From contig JAEWQO010000007.1 of NCBI GenBank assembly GCA_023460315.1, forward strand, positions 1 through 64,000: a DNA stretch of 64,000 nucleotides. Direction: 5' to 3'. Of the stretch, positions 32,620 to 40,631 are shown one piece after another. The stretch's first letter is position 1; the number at the start of each line of letters is the position of its first letter. The position numbers and the translations under genes are program-made. The stretch comes from Actinomycetes bacterium (GTDB taxonomy: Bacteria; Actinomycetota; Coriobacteriia; Coriobacteriales; Eggerthellaceae). The notes below the pieces were generated by a model, which worked only from the letters and a program-made list of their open reading frames with translations, ran no database searches and had not been told where the DNA came from.

Positions 32620-33326
32620 TGCTTTCACGAAGCAAGTACATCAAACAGCTGGAGGATCTAGAGACCTATCTTCAGCGTCTGACCGACAAGACGGTATCGG
32701 ATATTCGGGCGGTGGGCATGTCCCTCTCCGGTGATCAAGGCGCAGCGGAAGGCGTTCTCCAGGGCACGAAGGCCGGCCGGCGCCTGCGTTCTGCCATCGA
32801 AGACGGCTGCCTGGATGTCATGTTATTGCAGCAGCCGCTCGTGGCAGATGACCTGCGGTTCGTGACGGGCGTGTTTCGCATTGTCTCCGACCTTGCGCAC
32901 ATTGAGGAAATGACCCGCGACATCGCGTTTTTGTCGCAACAGATTCCCCATGGCGTGGTGAAGAAACTCGAAGAACCGTTGGTGCAGGCGGTGGATGAGG
33001 TGTCGTCCATGACGGAACTTTCCGTCGGGGCCTTCGTGCAGTCCGATGTGGAGATGGCCCACCGGGTGTTCGCGGCCGACGACAAGGTTGACGAGCTGTA
33101 TGACCAGGCGGAACATATTATTGTGGGACTCATTCGAAAGGAGCAGGCCAAGGCCCGCCATCTGCCTGAACTTCTCATGGTTGCCAAGTACTTCGAGCGC
33201 ATGGGAGACGACACGCAGCGCATTGCCGGATGGGCCGTGTTCCGCGCGACGGGGAAGCATGAGGTATACTCTAAGGAGATTGGCGAAAGCACTCTGCCGC
33301 AGCCTTCGGACTCATCCAAGGAGTAG
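32619..33326 (+). CDS. phoU: phosphate signalling protein PhoU
   Basis: PhoU links PstB activity to the PhoR kinase and represses the pho response when phosphate is plentiful. The 235-residue all-helical protein shows the two three-helix repeats, with acidic metal-binding segments around RIVSDLAHIEEMTRDIAF and AKYFERMGDDTQRIAGWAVF. The start overlaps the second pstB by one base, and the response regulator starts 6 bases after its stop. Confidence 0.93.
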   Translation: MLSRSKYIKQLEDLETYLQRLTDKTVSDIRAVGMSLSGDQGAAEGVLQGTKAGRRLRSAIEDGCLDVMLLQQPLVADDLRFVTGVFRIVSDLAHIEEMTRDIAFLSQQIPHGVVKKLEEPLVQAVDEVSSMTELSVGAFVQSDVEMAHRVFAADDKVDELYDQAEHIIVGLIRKEQAKARHLPELLMVAKYFERMGDDTQRIAGWAVFRATGKHEVYSKEIGESTLPQPSDSSKE

Positions 33327-33332
33327 GTACGA

Positions 33333-34013
33333 TTGGTCTATTACGTCGAGGATGACAAGAACATCAGAGAGTTGACGATCTATGCTCTCGTGCGAGCCGG
33401 CATAGAGGTCGAAGGCATGGCGAACGACCGAGAATTCCGCGAGGCATGTGCTCGGCGGCTTCCCGATGCGGTCATCCTCGACATCATGCTTCCCGACGTC
33501 GATGGCCTTGAAATACTGCACAGGATTCGCATGACGCCCGGGTTGTCCCACGTTCCCGTGATGATGATGACGGCCAAGAGTGCCGAGCTCGATGTGGTGA
33601 CCGCGCTTGACTCGGGGGCGGATGAGTATCTCGTTAAACCCTACGGCATGATGGAGATGGTCAGCCGTGTGCGGGCGATGCTGCGCCGGGTGCAGGCTCG
33701 GGATATCCTTCAGCCTGAGCACGTCATCACGGTGGGGCCTCTGTCCGTCTCGATGGCGCGACGTGAGGCGCTCTGCGAGGGGGAACCTCTTGAACTCACC
33801 ATGCGCGAATTCGAGCTGCTTGCCTACCTGATGCAGAATCCCGGTGTCGTTTTCTCCCGCGAGATGCTTCTCCAATATGTGTGGGGTTGGGATTTCGGCG
33901 GAGGAAGCCGCACGGTCGACGTCCATGTGCTTGCGTTGCGTCAAAAGCTTGACTCATATGCCGACATGATCGAGACGGTGCGCGGCGTGGGATACCGGTT
34001 GCGAGAGATGTAG
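33333..34013 (+). CDS. PhoB-like OmpR-family response regulator, first copy
   Basis: The 226-residue regulator starts at TTG 33333 after AAGGAG near the phoU end. The receiver domain has acidic residues in VEDD, phospho-acceptor Asp50 (VILDIMLPDVDG), the conserved Thr in MTAKS and Lys in LVKPYG. The winged-helix DNA-binding domain (about 130-226) includes LTMREFELLAYLMQNPG, SREMLLQYVWGWDF and RTVDVHVLALRQKLD. It is followed at once by a paralogue with the same layout. Both are candidates to bind the Pho boxes. Confidence 0.9.
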   Translation: MVYYVEDDKNIRELTIYALVRAGIEVEGMANDREFREACARRLPDAVILDIMLPDVDGLEILHRIRMTPGLSHVPVMMMTAKSAELDVVTALDSGADEYLVKPYGMMEMVSRVRAMLRRVQARDILQPEHVITVGPLSVSMARREALCEGEPLELTMREFELLAYLMQNPGVVFSREMLLQYVWGWDFGGGSRTVDVHVLALRQKLDSYADMIETVRGVGYRLREM

Positions 34014-34066
34014 CGACTTGGGTATCTCAGCCCGCCGCCTGCGAAAGAGACTTGTAAGGATGTTCT

Positions 34067-34756
34067 ATGATCTACTATGTCGAAGACGATGCCAACATCC
34101 GTGATCTGGCGGTGTATGCGCTCAAGCAGTCCGGATTTGAGGCCGACGGTTTCGCCTGTGCCGGCGAGTTTTTCGCGGCGTGCAAACAACGTTTGCCGGA
34201 ACTCGTCTTGTTGGATATCATGCTGCCCGAGACCGACGGGCTGGAGATTCTCCACATGCTGCGCGAGGACTCCTCGACCTGCAACCTTCCCGTCATGATG
34301 CTGACGGCGAAAGGCACCGAGTTCGATACGGTCAGCGGGCTGGATGCAGGTGCCGATGACTATTTGGCGAAACCGTTCGGCATGATGGAGCTGGTTTCAC
34401 GGGTCAATGCGCTGCTGCGTCGCGCAGCGGCCCCGGCCATGATGGCCGACGACGAGTTTACCTGTGGGCCCGTCACGCTGGTTGTGTCCTCTCACACTGT
34501 TGAGGTGGGCGGCACGCCGGTGACGCTCACGCTCAAAGAGTTCGATCTGTTGCGCGCGCTCGTGCAGAATCAGGGGCACGTGCTTTCGCGTCGCCAGTTG
34601 CTGGAAGAGGTGTGGGGTATGACCTACGTCGGAGAGACGCGCACCGTCGATGTGCATGTCCAGACGCTTCGCCAGAAGCTTGCCGCTTCGGAGGAGGGTG
34701 CCGACGCGCTTGTCCAGACGGTGCGCGGCGTCGGCTACTGCGCCAAACAGCCATGA
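34067..34756 (+). CDS. PhoB-like OmpR-family response regulator, second copy
   Basis: The 229-residue regulator has Asp50 in VLLDIMLPETDG, MLTAKG, LAKPFG and a winged-helix domain with LTLKEFDLLRALVQNQG, SRRQLLEEVWGMTYVGETRT and VDVHVQTLRQKL. It resembles the first copy throughout, especially MIYYVEDDANIRDL against the corresponding start, so it is a tandem duplication. The DNA-recognition helix is closer to canonical PhoB. The kinase gene follows 94 bases downstream and probably serves one or both. Confidence 0.9.
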   Translation: MIYYVEDDANIRDLAVYALKQSGFEADGFACAGEFFAACKQRLPELVLLDIMLPETDGLEILHMLREDSSTCNLPVMMLTAKGTEFDTVSGLDAGADDYLAKPFGMMELVSRVNALLRRAAAPAMMADDEFTCGPVTLVVSSHTVEVGGTPVTLTLKEFDLLRALVQNQGHVLSRRQLLEEVWGMTYVGETRTVDVHVQTLRQKLAASEEGADALVQTVRGVGYCAKQP

Positions 34757-34850
34757 GAGGCTTCTCCGTGGCAATGGGGTCTTGGCAAGCCCCCCTGGGC
34801 ATCTTGATGCGCGGCCTGCCGTTCAAGGAGATCCGTCAAAGGAGGCGTTC

Positions 34851-36254
34851 GTGGTGAGCCCGACGCACTTCAAGGTGAAAAGCCTGGCGGGCAAGATATT
34901 CACCGGTGTTCTCGCGTTCACGCTGGGCATCATCGTCGTGCTTGCCGTGGTCATGACCACCATCTACTATGCGTCCTATGAGGGCGATGCCGAAGCTGAG
35001 CTCGCGGATAGCGCCCAGGCGACCGCATCCTATCTCAATGAGTCGTCGTCTCCCGTGGATGCTCTTTCGTCCGAGCGGAGGTTTTCGGACGACGTGCGTT
35101 ACACCTTGATAGCCGCGGATGGCACGGTGCTCTTTGACAGCGTGGCTGATGCTGCAACTATGGAAAACCATGCGAGCCGCCCCGAAGTGCAAGAGGCTCA
35201 TGGCACGGGAGAGGCGGAATCGGTTCGTTACTCATCGACGCTCGGCACCGATACCGTGTATGCTGCCGTCAAGCTGGATGACGGCAGCATCGTGCGCTTG
35301 TCTGAGACGCGCCATTCCCTCCTCGCTTTTCTCGGCAATATGCTGGTACCTGTTTTGGTGGCGTTGGCTGTGGCCGTTGTGCTGGTGTTCGTGCTGTCGA
35401 AGGCCTTGACGCGGCGCATCATGCAGCCAGTCGATGCGCTTAACTTCGCCGACCCGTTAAAAAATGAGATATATGAGGAAATGGATCCTCTGCTCATCCG
35501 CATCGATGAGCAGCAGCGCCTGCTCAAGCAGCAGAATCGCGAACTCGCCCAGGCCGAGAACATGCGTCGTGACTTTTCCAGCAACGTGAGCCACGAGATG
35601 AAAACTCCTCTGCAGGTGATTTCCGGGTATGCCGAACTCATGAAGAACGACATGGTCGATCCTGCCGATCGCCAGAAATTCGCAGCTCTGATTTATGAGG
35701 AAGCCCAAGCCATGCGGTCGCTCATCAACGATGTCCTCACGCTGTCGCGTCTGGACGAATCCGCTTTCGGCGATGCGGAATTCCCCCTAGACCTCCATGT
35801 TATCGCAGAACAGGTGGCGGGCCGTCTCGCCAGTTTTGCGGCGGAACAAGGGGTGTCCGTTCGAATCCAAGGCGGATCGGCCCATATAGCGGGAAGTGAG
35901 ACGCTTGCCGAGGAAATGCTCTATAACCTTATCGAGAACGGCATCCGATACAATCATAGGGGCGGTGCCGTCACTATGGATATTTCGACGGAAGGGCAAC
36001 GGGGGGATTCCCGCACGGTGGTCGTATGCGTGAGCGATACGGGCCCCGGCATTCCCGACGAGTTTCATGAGAAGGTGTTCGAGCGGTTTTTTCGCGTTGA
36101 CAAGAGCCGGTCGAAAGAAACGGGTGGAACGGGACTTGGCTTGGCTATCGTCAAACATGCGGTGCTTTATCACGGTGGGACCATTTCTGTGGAGAGCGCC
36201 TTGGGCTCGGGCACCGTGTTCACGCTTCGGTTTCCTGAAGCGCCTGGCGATTGA
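34851..36254 (+). CDS. phoR: PhoR-like sensor histidine kinase
   Basis: The 467-residue kinase starts at GTG 34851 or 34854, 5-8 bases after GGAGG; the longer frame from 34650 overlaps the regulator gene. It has TM1 (about 15-38, IFTGVLAFTLGIIVVLAVVM), an extracytoplasmic domain of about 125 residues, TM2 (about 160-183), a linker, and HisKA with phospho-acceptor His248 in SNVSHEMKTPL. The ATPase domain has NLIENGIRYNH, VSDTGPGIP, FERFFRVDKSRS and GTGLGLAIVKHA. It closes the pst-pho operon, and phosphate sensing through PhoU is inferred from context. Confidence 0.9.
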   Translation: MVSPTHFKVKSLAGKIFTGVLAFTLGIIVVLAVVMTTIYYASYEGDAEAELADSAQATASYLNESSSPVDALSSERRFSDDVRYTLIAADGTVLFDSVADAATMENHASRPEVQEAHGTGEAESVRYSSTLGTDTVYAAVKLDDGSIVRLSETRHSLLAFLGNMLVPVLVALAVAVVLVFVLSKALTRRIMQPVDALNFADPLKNEIYEEMDPLLIRIDEQQRLLKQQNRELAQAENMRRDFSSNVSHEMKTPLQVISGYAELMKNDMVDPADRQKFAALIYEEAQAMRSLINDVLTLSRLDESAFGDAEFPLDLHVIAEQVAGRLASFAAEQGVSVRIQGGSAHIAGSETLAEEMLYNLIENGIRYNHRGGAVTMDISTEGQRGDSRTVVVCVSDTGPGIPDEFHEKVFERFFRVDKSRSKETGGTGLGLAIVKHAVLYHGGTISVESALGSGTVFTLRFPEAPGD

Positions 36255-36714
36255 CGTGTGCTGTTTGATTCGTTCAAAAAGATGTGCGCCACGTGCCAGC
36301 CGACAGGGGTGAGGTGAGGGTTTGCGCAGCTTGGCTGCCTCTGTGGTGGCATCGATGTCCAAGGCATCCGTCGCCATCGGCGCTTCAAGAAAGATGCCGC
36401 GAACAAGGTCGCGGCATCATCCGAGTTTGCAAAGCCCCGCCCCCGGCCAAAAGGATGAACCCACCTGAAAAGGTGGGTGCTCGCAGCCCGTTTCCTGGCT
36501 TTCGCGTCGACGGACACGAATCTCCATTCCGCGTGCTATCTTGAGCTCCCTATGTCATAAACGTCGGTCCATCGCATAGTATGGCTTCGAGGACAGGACC
36601 TGCTCTGAGTATAAGGCCCCGGTGGCCAAATTAAAGACTTGACATCGAATAGTTTCGTAAGAAATTCGGAACTGCTTCAAAAATCGGAGCCGCATTCCGG
36701 TGGTGCCTCTGAGC
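36255..36714. other. gene-free region with two RNA-like hairpins
   Basis: No gene is supported. GATGCCGCGA (36393-36402) pairs with TCGCGGCATC (36409-36418) around ACAAGG. Further on, CCCACCT-GAAA-AGGTGGG (36460-36477) is a 7-bp stem closed by a GNRA tetraloop, a fold typical of stable RNAs. Neither is followed by a U-run. They could end the pst-pho transcript or belong to a small RNA. A perfect -35 hexamer TTGACA lies at 36639-36644 without a good -10. Confidence 0.35.
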
Positions 36715-36730
36715 CGTTTCACGTGAAACA
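36715..36730. other. parS: parS centromere-like site (ParB binding)
   Basis: CGTTTCACGTGAAACA matches the universal parS sequence TGTTTCACGTGAAACA at 15 of 16 positions; the central 14 bases are a perfect palindrome. ParB-CTP clamps load at such sites for chromosome segregation. parS sites cluster around the replication origin in most bacteria, so this places the region near oriC or marks an outlying site. It lies in the non-coding stretch before rarA. A chance 15/16 match in 64 kb is very unlikely. Confidence 0.8.
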
Positions 36731-36780
36731 CCTGTTCTTGCTCTGCTGCGACAACCGCAACACGATAGAAGAGCGCACCC

Positions 36781-36820
36781 AGAAACACCCAGAAACACCC
36801 AGAAACACCCAGAAACACCC
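36781..36820. repeat. four exact 10-bp tandem repeats
   Basis: AGAAACACCC is repeated four times without a mismatch, preceded by a partial unit (GCACCC). It lies 50 bases after the parS site and about 175 bases before rarA. The period is close to one helical turn, so copies face the same side of DNA. Copy number is likely to vary between strains by slippage. Confidence 0.9.
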
Positions 36821-36995
36821 TGATGTCGAACTCGGCCTTGTCCGTCAGCCCGGGGCGCCTGACTGCGTCAGCTCTGACGTAGCTCAACTCGCACATGAAT
36901 CGGCAACTGATCCCTGTGCTTCCAGGGCGATGAAAGGCGACCCCAAGGAAGTTTCTTCCTATGCAAACAGGCGTTCGCATGGTACGATGTCTTCC

Positions 36996-38342
36996 ATGGA
37001 CACACTTTTTACCGAAATGGAGAACGCGGCAAGATCCGAGGTTGCACCGCTTGCGGTGCGCATGCGGCCGCGCTCCCTTGACGAGTTGGTCGGGCAAGGC
37101 GAGGCCGTCGGTCCCGGTAGCTGGCTGCGCAGCGCCATCGAGCAGGACAGGCTCAGCTCGGTCATTCTGTTCGGTCCTGCCGGGACGGGCAAGACATCGC
37201 TCGCGCACATCATAGCGGAGACGACGAAAGCGACGTTCGTCGAGGTATCTGCAATCGGCGGCACGGTGTCGGATCTGCGACGCGAGATTGGCGCAGCTGA
37301 AAAGCGCCTGACCATGAGCGGCCTACGCACGATCTTATTTGTGGACGAAATACACCGTTTCAATCGCGGTCAACAGGATGCCCTGCTCCATGCTGTCGAG
37401 GATCGGATTCTTGTGCTGGTGGGCGCCACGACCGAGAATCCCTTTTTTGAAGTCAATTCAGCGCTCATCTCGCGTTCGCGCGTCGTCGAGCTTCGGGGAC
37501 TTTCGGATGAGGACATCATGACGCTCTTGGACCGCGCGATGGTTGATGAGCGCGGGTTGGGTGGACGCTGCCGACTTGCGGCCGACGCGCGTGACGCCAT
37601 CGTGCTGATGGCTGGCGGTGACGCCCGGGCCGCGCTGACAACGCTCGAACTGGCTGCCAGTATGGTGAAGTCCGGCACGGTCGATGAGCCAGGGGAAATA
37701 ACCGAGGATGCCGTGCGTTCCGCCGCGCCCCACCGCACACTGCCTTATGATAAAAACAAAGACATGCACTACGATATCATTTCCGCCTTCATCAAGTCCA
37801 TGCGGGGGAGCGATCCTGACGCGGCACTCTATTGGCTCGCGCGCATGATCGAGGGGGGAGAAGATCCGAAGTTCATCGCGCGCCGCATGCTCATTGCCGC
37901 TTCGGAAGACATCGGCAATGCCGATCCGCAGGCGCTGCTTGTCGCCGAGGCGGCGTTTAAGTCAGCCGAGGTCATCGGTTATCCCGAATGCCGCATCAAT
38001 CTGGCGCAGGCTGCCATTTACCTGGCGCTTGCGCCAAAGAGCAACGCGGCCGAAGCGGGAATCGACGCGGCTTTGGCGGAGGTTCGCGGCGGCCCTGCGC
38101 GTGACGTGCCGGATCATCTGCGCGACCGCCATCGCCCCGGCTCGGAGAGCTACGGCACCTACCGCTATCCCCATAGCTATCCGGGTGGGTGGGTTGATCA
38201 ACGCTACCTTCCCGACGGATTGGAGCGCGGCGCGTTCTACCGTTCGAGCGATCGCGGATGGGAAGCTTATCGCTCCGAGGCGGCAGCACGTGATCGCATG
38301 GAGTTGGAGCCGCCAGAAAACCCCACGTCGAACACAAGGTAA
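36996..38342 (+). CDS. rarA: replication-associated recombination protein RarA (MgsA), AAA ATPase
   Basis: RarA acts at stalled replication forks and belongs to the clamp-loader-like AAA+ family. Starting at ATG 36996 gives 448 residues, the usual length, and the family-typical beginning MDTLFTE followed by PLAVRMRPRSLDELVGQ. ATG 36987 is an alternative, and the long frame to 36639 reads through parS and the 10-bp repeats and is rejected. Walker A is GPAGTGKTS, Walker B LFVDEIHRFN, sensor 1 GATTENP. The C-terminal tetramerisation region includes YDKNKDMHYDIISAFIKSMRG and DALYWLARM-like YWLARMIEGGEDPKFIARR. No ribosome site precedes the start. TACGAT at 36983-36988 could be a -10 for a nearly leaderless mRNA. 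Confidence 0.9.
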   Translation: MDTLFTEMENAARSEVAPLAVRMRPRSLDELVGQGEAVGPGSWLRSAIEQDRLSSVILFGPAGTGKTSLAHIIAETTKATFVEVSAIGGTVSDLRREIGAAEKRLTMSGLRTILFVDEIHRFNRGQQDALLHAVEDRILVLVGATTENPFFEVNSALISRSRVVELRGLSDEDIMTLLDRAMVDERGLGGRCRLAADARDAIVLMAGGDARAALTTLELAASMVKSGTVDEPGEITEDAVRSAAPHRTLPYDKNKDMHYDIISAFIKSMRGSDPDAALYWLARMIEGGEDPKFIARRMLIAASEDIGNADPQALLVAEAAFKSAEVIGYPECRINLAQAAIYLALAPKSNAAEAGIDAALAEVRGGPARDVPDHLRDRHRPGSESYGTYRYPHSYPGGWVDQRYLPDGLERGAFYRSSDRGWEAYRSEAAARDRMELEPPENPTSNTR

Positions 38343-38443
38343 CCGATTCCCTACTCCTGTGAAAGCCGGGTGGAAACGCCGCTTGTTCTCTATAGAATCC
38401 GAGATGCTCATGCTATAGTGGTCTTTTCGGAACAGGAGGCGCA

Positions 38444-39145
38444 ATGGATATCGTCGAAATCGTCAGCACGGTGCTGCCGATCGTCTACGTCCTTGTCGGT
38501 GCGGCGCTTGTCTGGCTCATCGTGGAACTGGTCATGACCGTCCGCCGGGCGCGCAAGACGGTTGATGATCTTCAGAAGCAGGTTGAGCCGACGCTCGCGC
38601 ATGTCGAGCGCATCACGGCTTCGCTTGAGCCCGTCGTTGCCAAGGCGGATCCGCTTGTCGAACGGGTGTCCCTCACGGTTGATGCGGCCAATCTTGAGCT
38701 CATGCGGGTCGATCAGATTCTTGAGGACGTGAGCGAAATCACCGATTCTGTCTCCTCGGCGGTCGAGGCCGTGGACACGGTGGCAAACGTTCCCATGGAC
38801 ATTGTCAACAACGTTGCGAGTCGAGTCCGAGGAGCGCTCAAGTCTCGTCGGGCAAGCGATGAATCGATCAGCCTTGGCAAGGAAAAGGCGAAGCATGCGG
38901 CTCGGACTGAGGCCCCTCAAGCCGCTTCTGCACCGCAGCCCGCTGAAGCGGCGCCCATCTCCCCTGCGGAGAAGTGCGCCGAAGAGAAAACGGCTGCCGA
39001 TACTGGAGCCGAATCAGCTGGACGTGCGGGTGCCGATTCCAGCCACGAGGCCGTTGGCGAGAGCGAGCCGTCTCCCTATTTCACCTATGGCAACGCCGAC
39101 CGTGGAGTTTCGGCCGAATCTGCGTCTGACCATCCCGTTCACTGA
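38444..39145 (+). CDS. DUF948 family membrane protein
   Basis: The 233-residue protein has one N-terminal helix (IVSTVLPIVYVLVGAALVWLIVELV). About 95 residues of amphipathic heptad-rich sequence follow (TVDDLQKQVEPTLAHVERI, DPLVERVSLTVDAANLELM), typical of DUF948 proteins. The tail is a low-complexity alanine/proline/glutamate stretch. The role is unknown; relatives are general-stress or cell-envelope proteins. AGGAGG lies close before the ATG. The AI-2E family gene begins 17 bases after its stop. Confidence 0.8.
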   Translation: MDIVEIVSTVLPIVYVLVGAALVWLIVELVMTVRRARKTVDDLQKQVEPTLAHVERITASLEPVVAKADPLVERVSLTVDAANLELMRVDQILEDVSEITDSVSSAVEAVDTVANVPMDIVNNVASRVRGALKSRRASDESISLGKEKAKHAARTEAPQAASAPQPAEAAPISPAEKCAEEKTAADTGAESAGRAGADSSHEAVGESEPSPYFTYGNADRGVSAESASDHPVH

Positions 39146-39162
39146 GGGCAAGGAGCCACAGC

Positions 39163-40452
39163 TTGAGCATCTCCGACCGCGAACCGCAGCGGGACATGAA
39201 GGCTCGCCGCCATTTCCTCAACGTGTGGACGGCAGTGGGCGCCATCCTCCTTGCCGGTGTCGTCATCTATCTGCTCAATATCTTGTCTGTGCCGGTAGGC
39301 GTTGTCATATGGGCTGTCATCATCGTTTTCTGCCTTCGTGGTGTCGTTGCCAAACTGGAGAAGTGGGGCATCCCCCGCGTTGCGGGCACAACGGTTGCCT
39401 ATGTGCTCATGTTTGCCGTCATCGGGCTTGTCGGCCTGTTGCTTTTCTCGCCTGCCTTTGGTTTGGGCGGCCAGTTTTCAAGCCTCATCGAGAGCATTCC
39501 GGGCTATGTCGCCAGCATATCGGACTGGTGGAACGCGTTTTATAGCCGCTATGCGGATATCATGCAGAACGACACGGTGCAGCAATGGACGAATGAGGCA
39601 TTCTCAGCTCTGGGCGCTTGGGCTTCGAACGTCGCGAAGGATAGCGCAAATGGCGTAGTCGCCATCAGCGCAGGCGTGGTCAATGCCTTCATGGCCATTG
39701 GATTTGGGCTTGTCGTCGCTTTCTGGATACTCATAGAACTGCCGGCCCTTGGTCGAGAGTGCCGTCGCGTATGCGGCGCGAAGCGCCAGGAGGACCTCGA
39801 TATGCTCCATCTGACGTTCACGCGCGTCATGGGGGGCTATATTAAAGGAACCTTGCTGCAATGCGCGGTGATCGGTCTGGGCTGTGGCATCCTGTTCGGG
39901 GTCACGGGCATTCCGTACTATGCGGCGCTGGGCGGCATCGCGGGATTGTTGAACATCGTTCCTATCGTGGGTCCTTGGTTGGGCGGTGCGCTCGCGGCTG
40001 TGGTCGGCGTGTTCGTTGGGCCGTGGGTCGCCGTGGTCGCCCTTGTGGGCACGATTGCCATTCAACAGATCGTCTACACGTTTGTCTCGCCTAAAATAAT
40101 GGCCAATTCGGTCGACGTCCATCCGGTTCTCACCATGATCGCGTTGCTGGCGGGATCGGCGTTGGGCGGAGCTATGAGCGGTTTTGTGGGATCCATCCTC
40201 GGTATGTTGGTCTCCATTCCAGCTGTCGCCGTTGCCAAGGCTGTTTTCGTGTATTATTTCGAGAAGCACACGGGGAGGCGGATCGTTTCGGATGACGGCG
40301 TGTTCCTCTTGGGAGCGCCCGCGCAAGGCAACGAGGTTGATCCCCTGGCGGATGCGACATCTCCTCACCGGAAAGACCCGGCATCGTCTGGACAGGTTGG
40401 GCAGCGCAACCAGAAAGCCGAGGAAAACGCCGACCGGCAAGAGAAACGCTGA
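39163..40452 (+). CDS. AI-2E family transporter
   Basis: The 429-residue membrane protein starts at TTG 39163, 7 bases after AAGGAG. It shows the AI-2E/UPF0118 pattern of about eight helices. The helical pore region carries GGYIKGTLLQCAVIGLGCGI, GIPYYAALGGIAGLLNIVPIVGPWLGG and QQIVYTFVSPKIMANSVDVHP, followed by LLAGSALGGAMSGFVGSILGM. Members export small molecules or Na+/Li+ for protons; the AI-2 link is historical. A charged tail of about 45 residues ends the protein. Confidence 0.9.
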   Translation: MSISDREPQRDMKARRHFLNVWTAVGAILLAGVVIYLLNILSVPVGVVIWAVIIVFCLRGVVAKLEKWGIPRVAGTTVAYVLMFAVIGLVGLLLFSPAFGLGGQFSSLIESIPGYVASISDWWNAFYSRYADIMQNDTVQQWTNEAFSALGAWASNVAKDSANGVVAISAGVVNAFMAIGFGLVVAFWILIELPALGRECRRVCGAKRQEDLDMLHLTFTRVMGGYIKGTLLQCAVIGLGCGILFGVTGIPYYAALGGIAGLLNIVPIVGPWLGGALAAVVGVFVGPWVAVVALVGTIAIQQIVYTFVSPKIMANSVDVHPVLTMIALLAGSALGGAMSGFVGSILGMLVSIPAVAVAKAVFVYYFEKHTGRRIVSDDGVFLLGAPAQGNEVDPLADATSPHRKDPASSGQVGQRNQKAEENADRQEKR

Positions 40453-40490
40453 CGGGCTTCCAAGGGGGCACGACTCGTCGGATCGGATGG

Positions 40491-40520
40491 TTCCCGCAGG
40501 CCGCATGAGGCCTGCGGGAA
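40491..40520. terminator. perfect 12-bp stem-loop after the AI-2E transporter gene
   Basis: TTCCCGCAGGCC (40491-40502) pairs with GGCCTGCGGGAA (40509-40520) around GCATGA. The sequence following is TTCGATG, not a full U-run. It lies between the AI-2E gene and alaS and probably separates the two transcription units. Confidence 0.6.
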
Positions 40521-40631
40521 TTCGATGTCGATGGGGGCGCTCGCCGAGGTCAGAGCAGACGGCGTGCCCGCAAGGGCCGCAATGAACGAATGGGCCGGGC
40601 ACGGTCCCTGGAGAGACGGAAAGAAACGGAT

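Noticed and set aside
36639..36995. N-terminal extension of RarA by about 119 codons
   Set aside because: It would translate parS and the 10-bp repeats, has no ribosome site, and RarA homologues begin at the MDTLFTE position.
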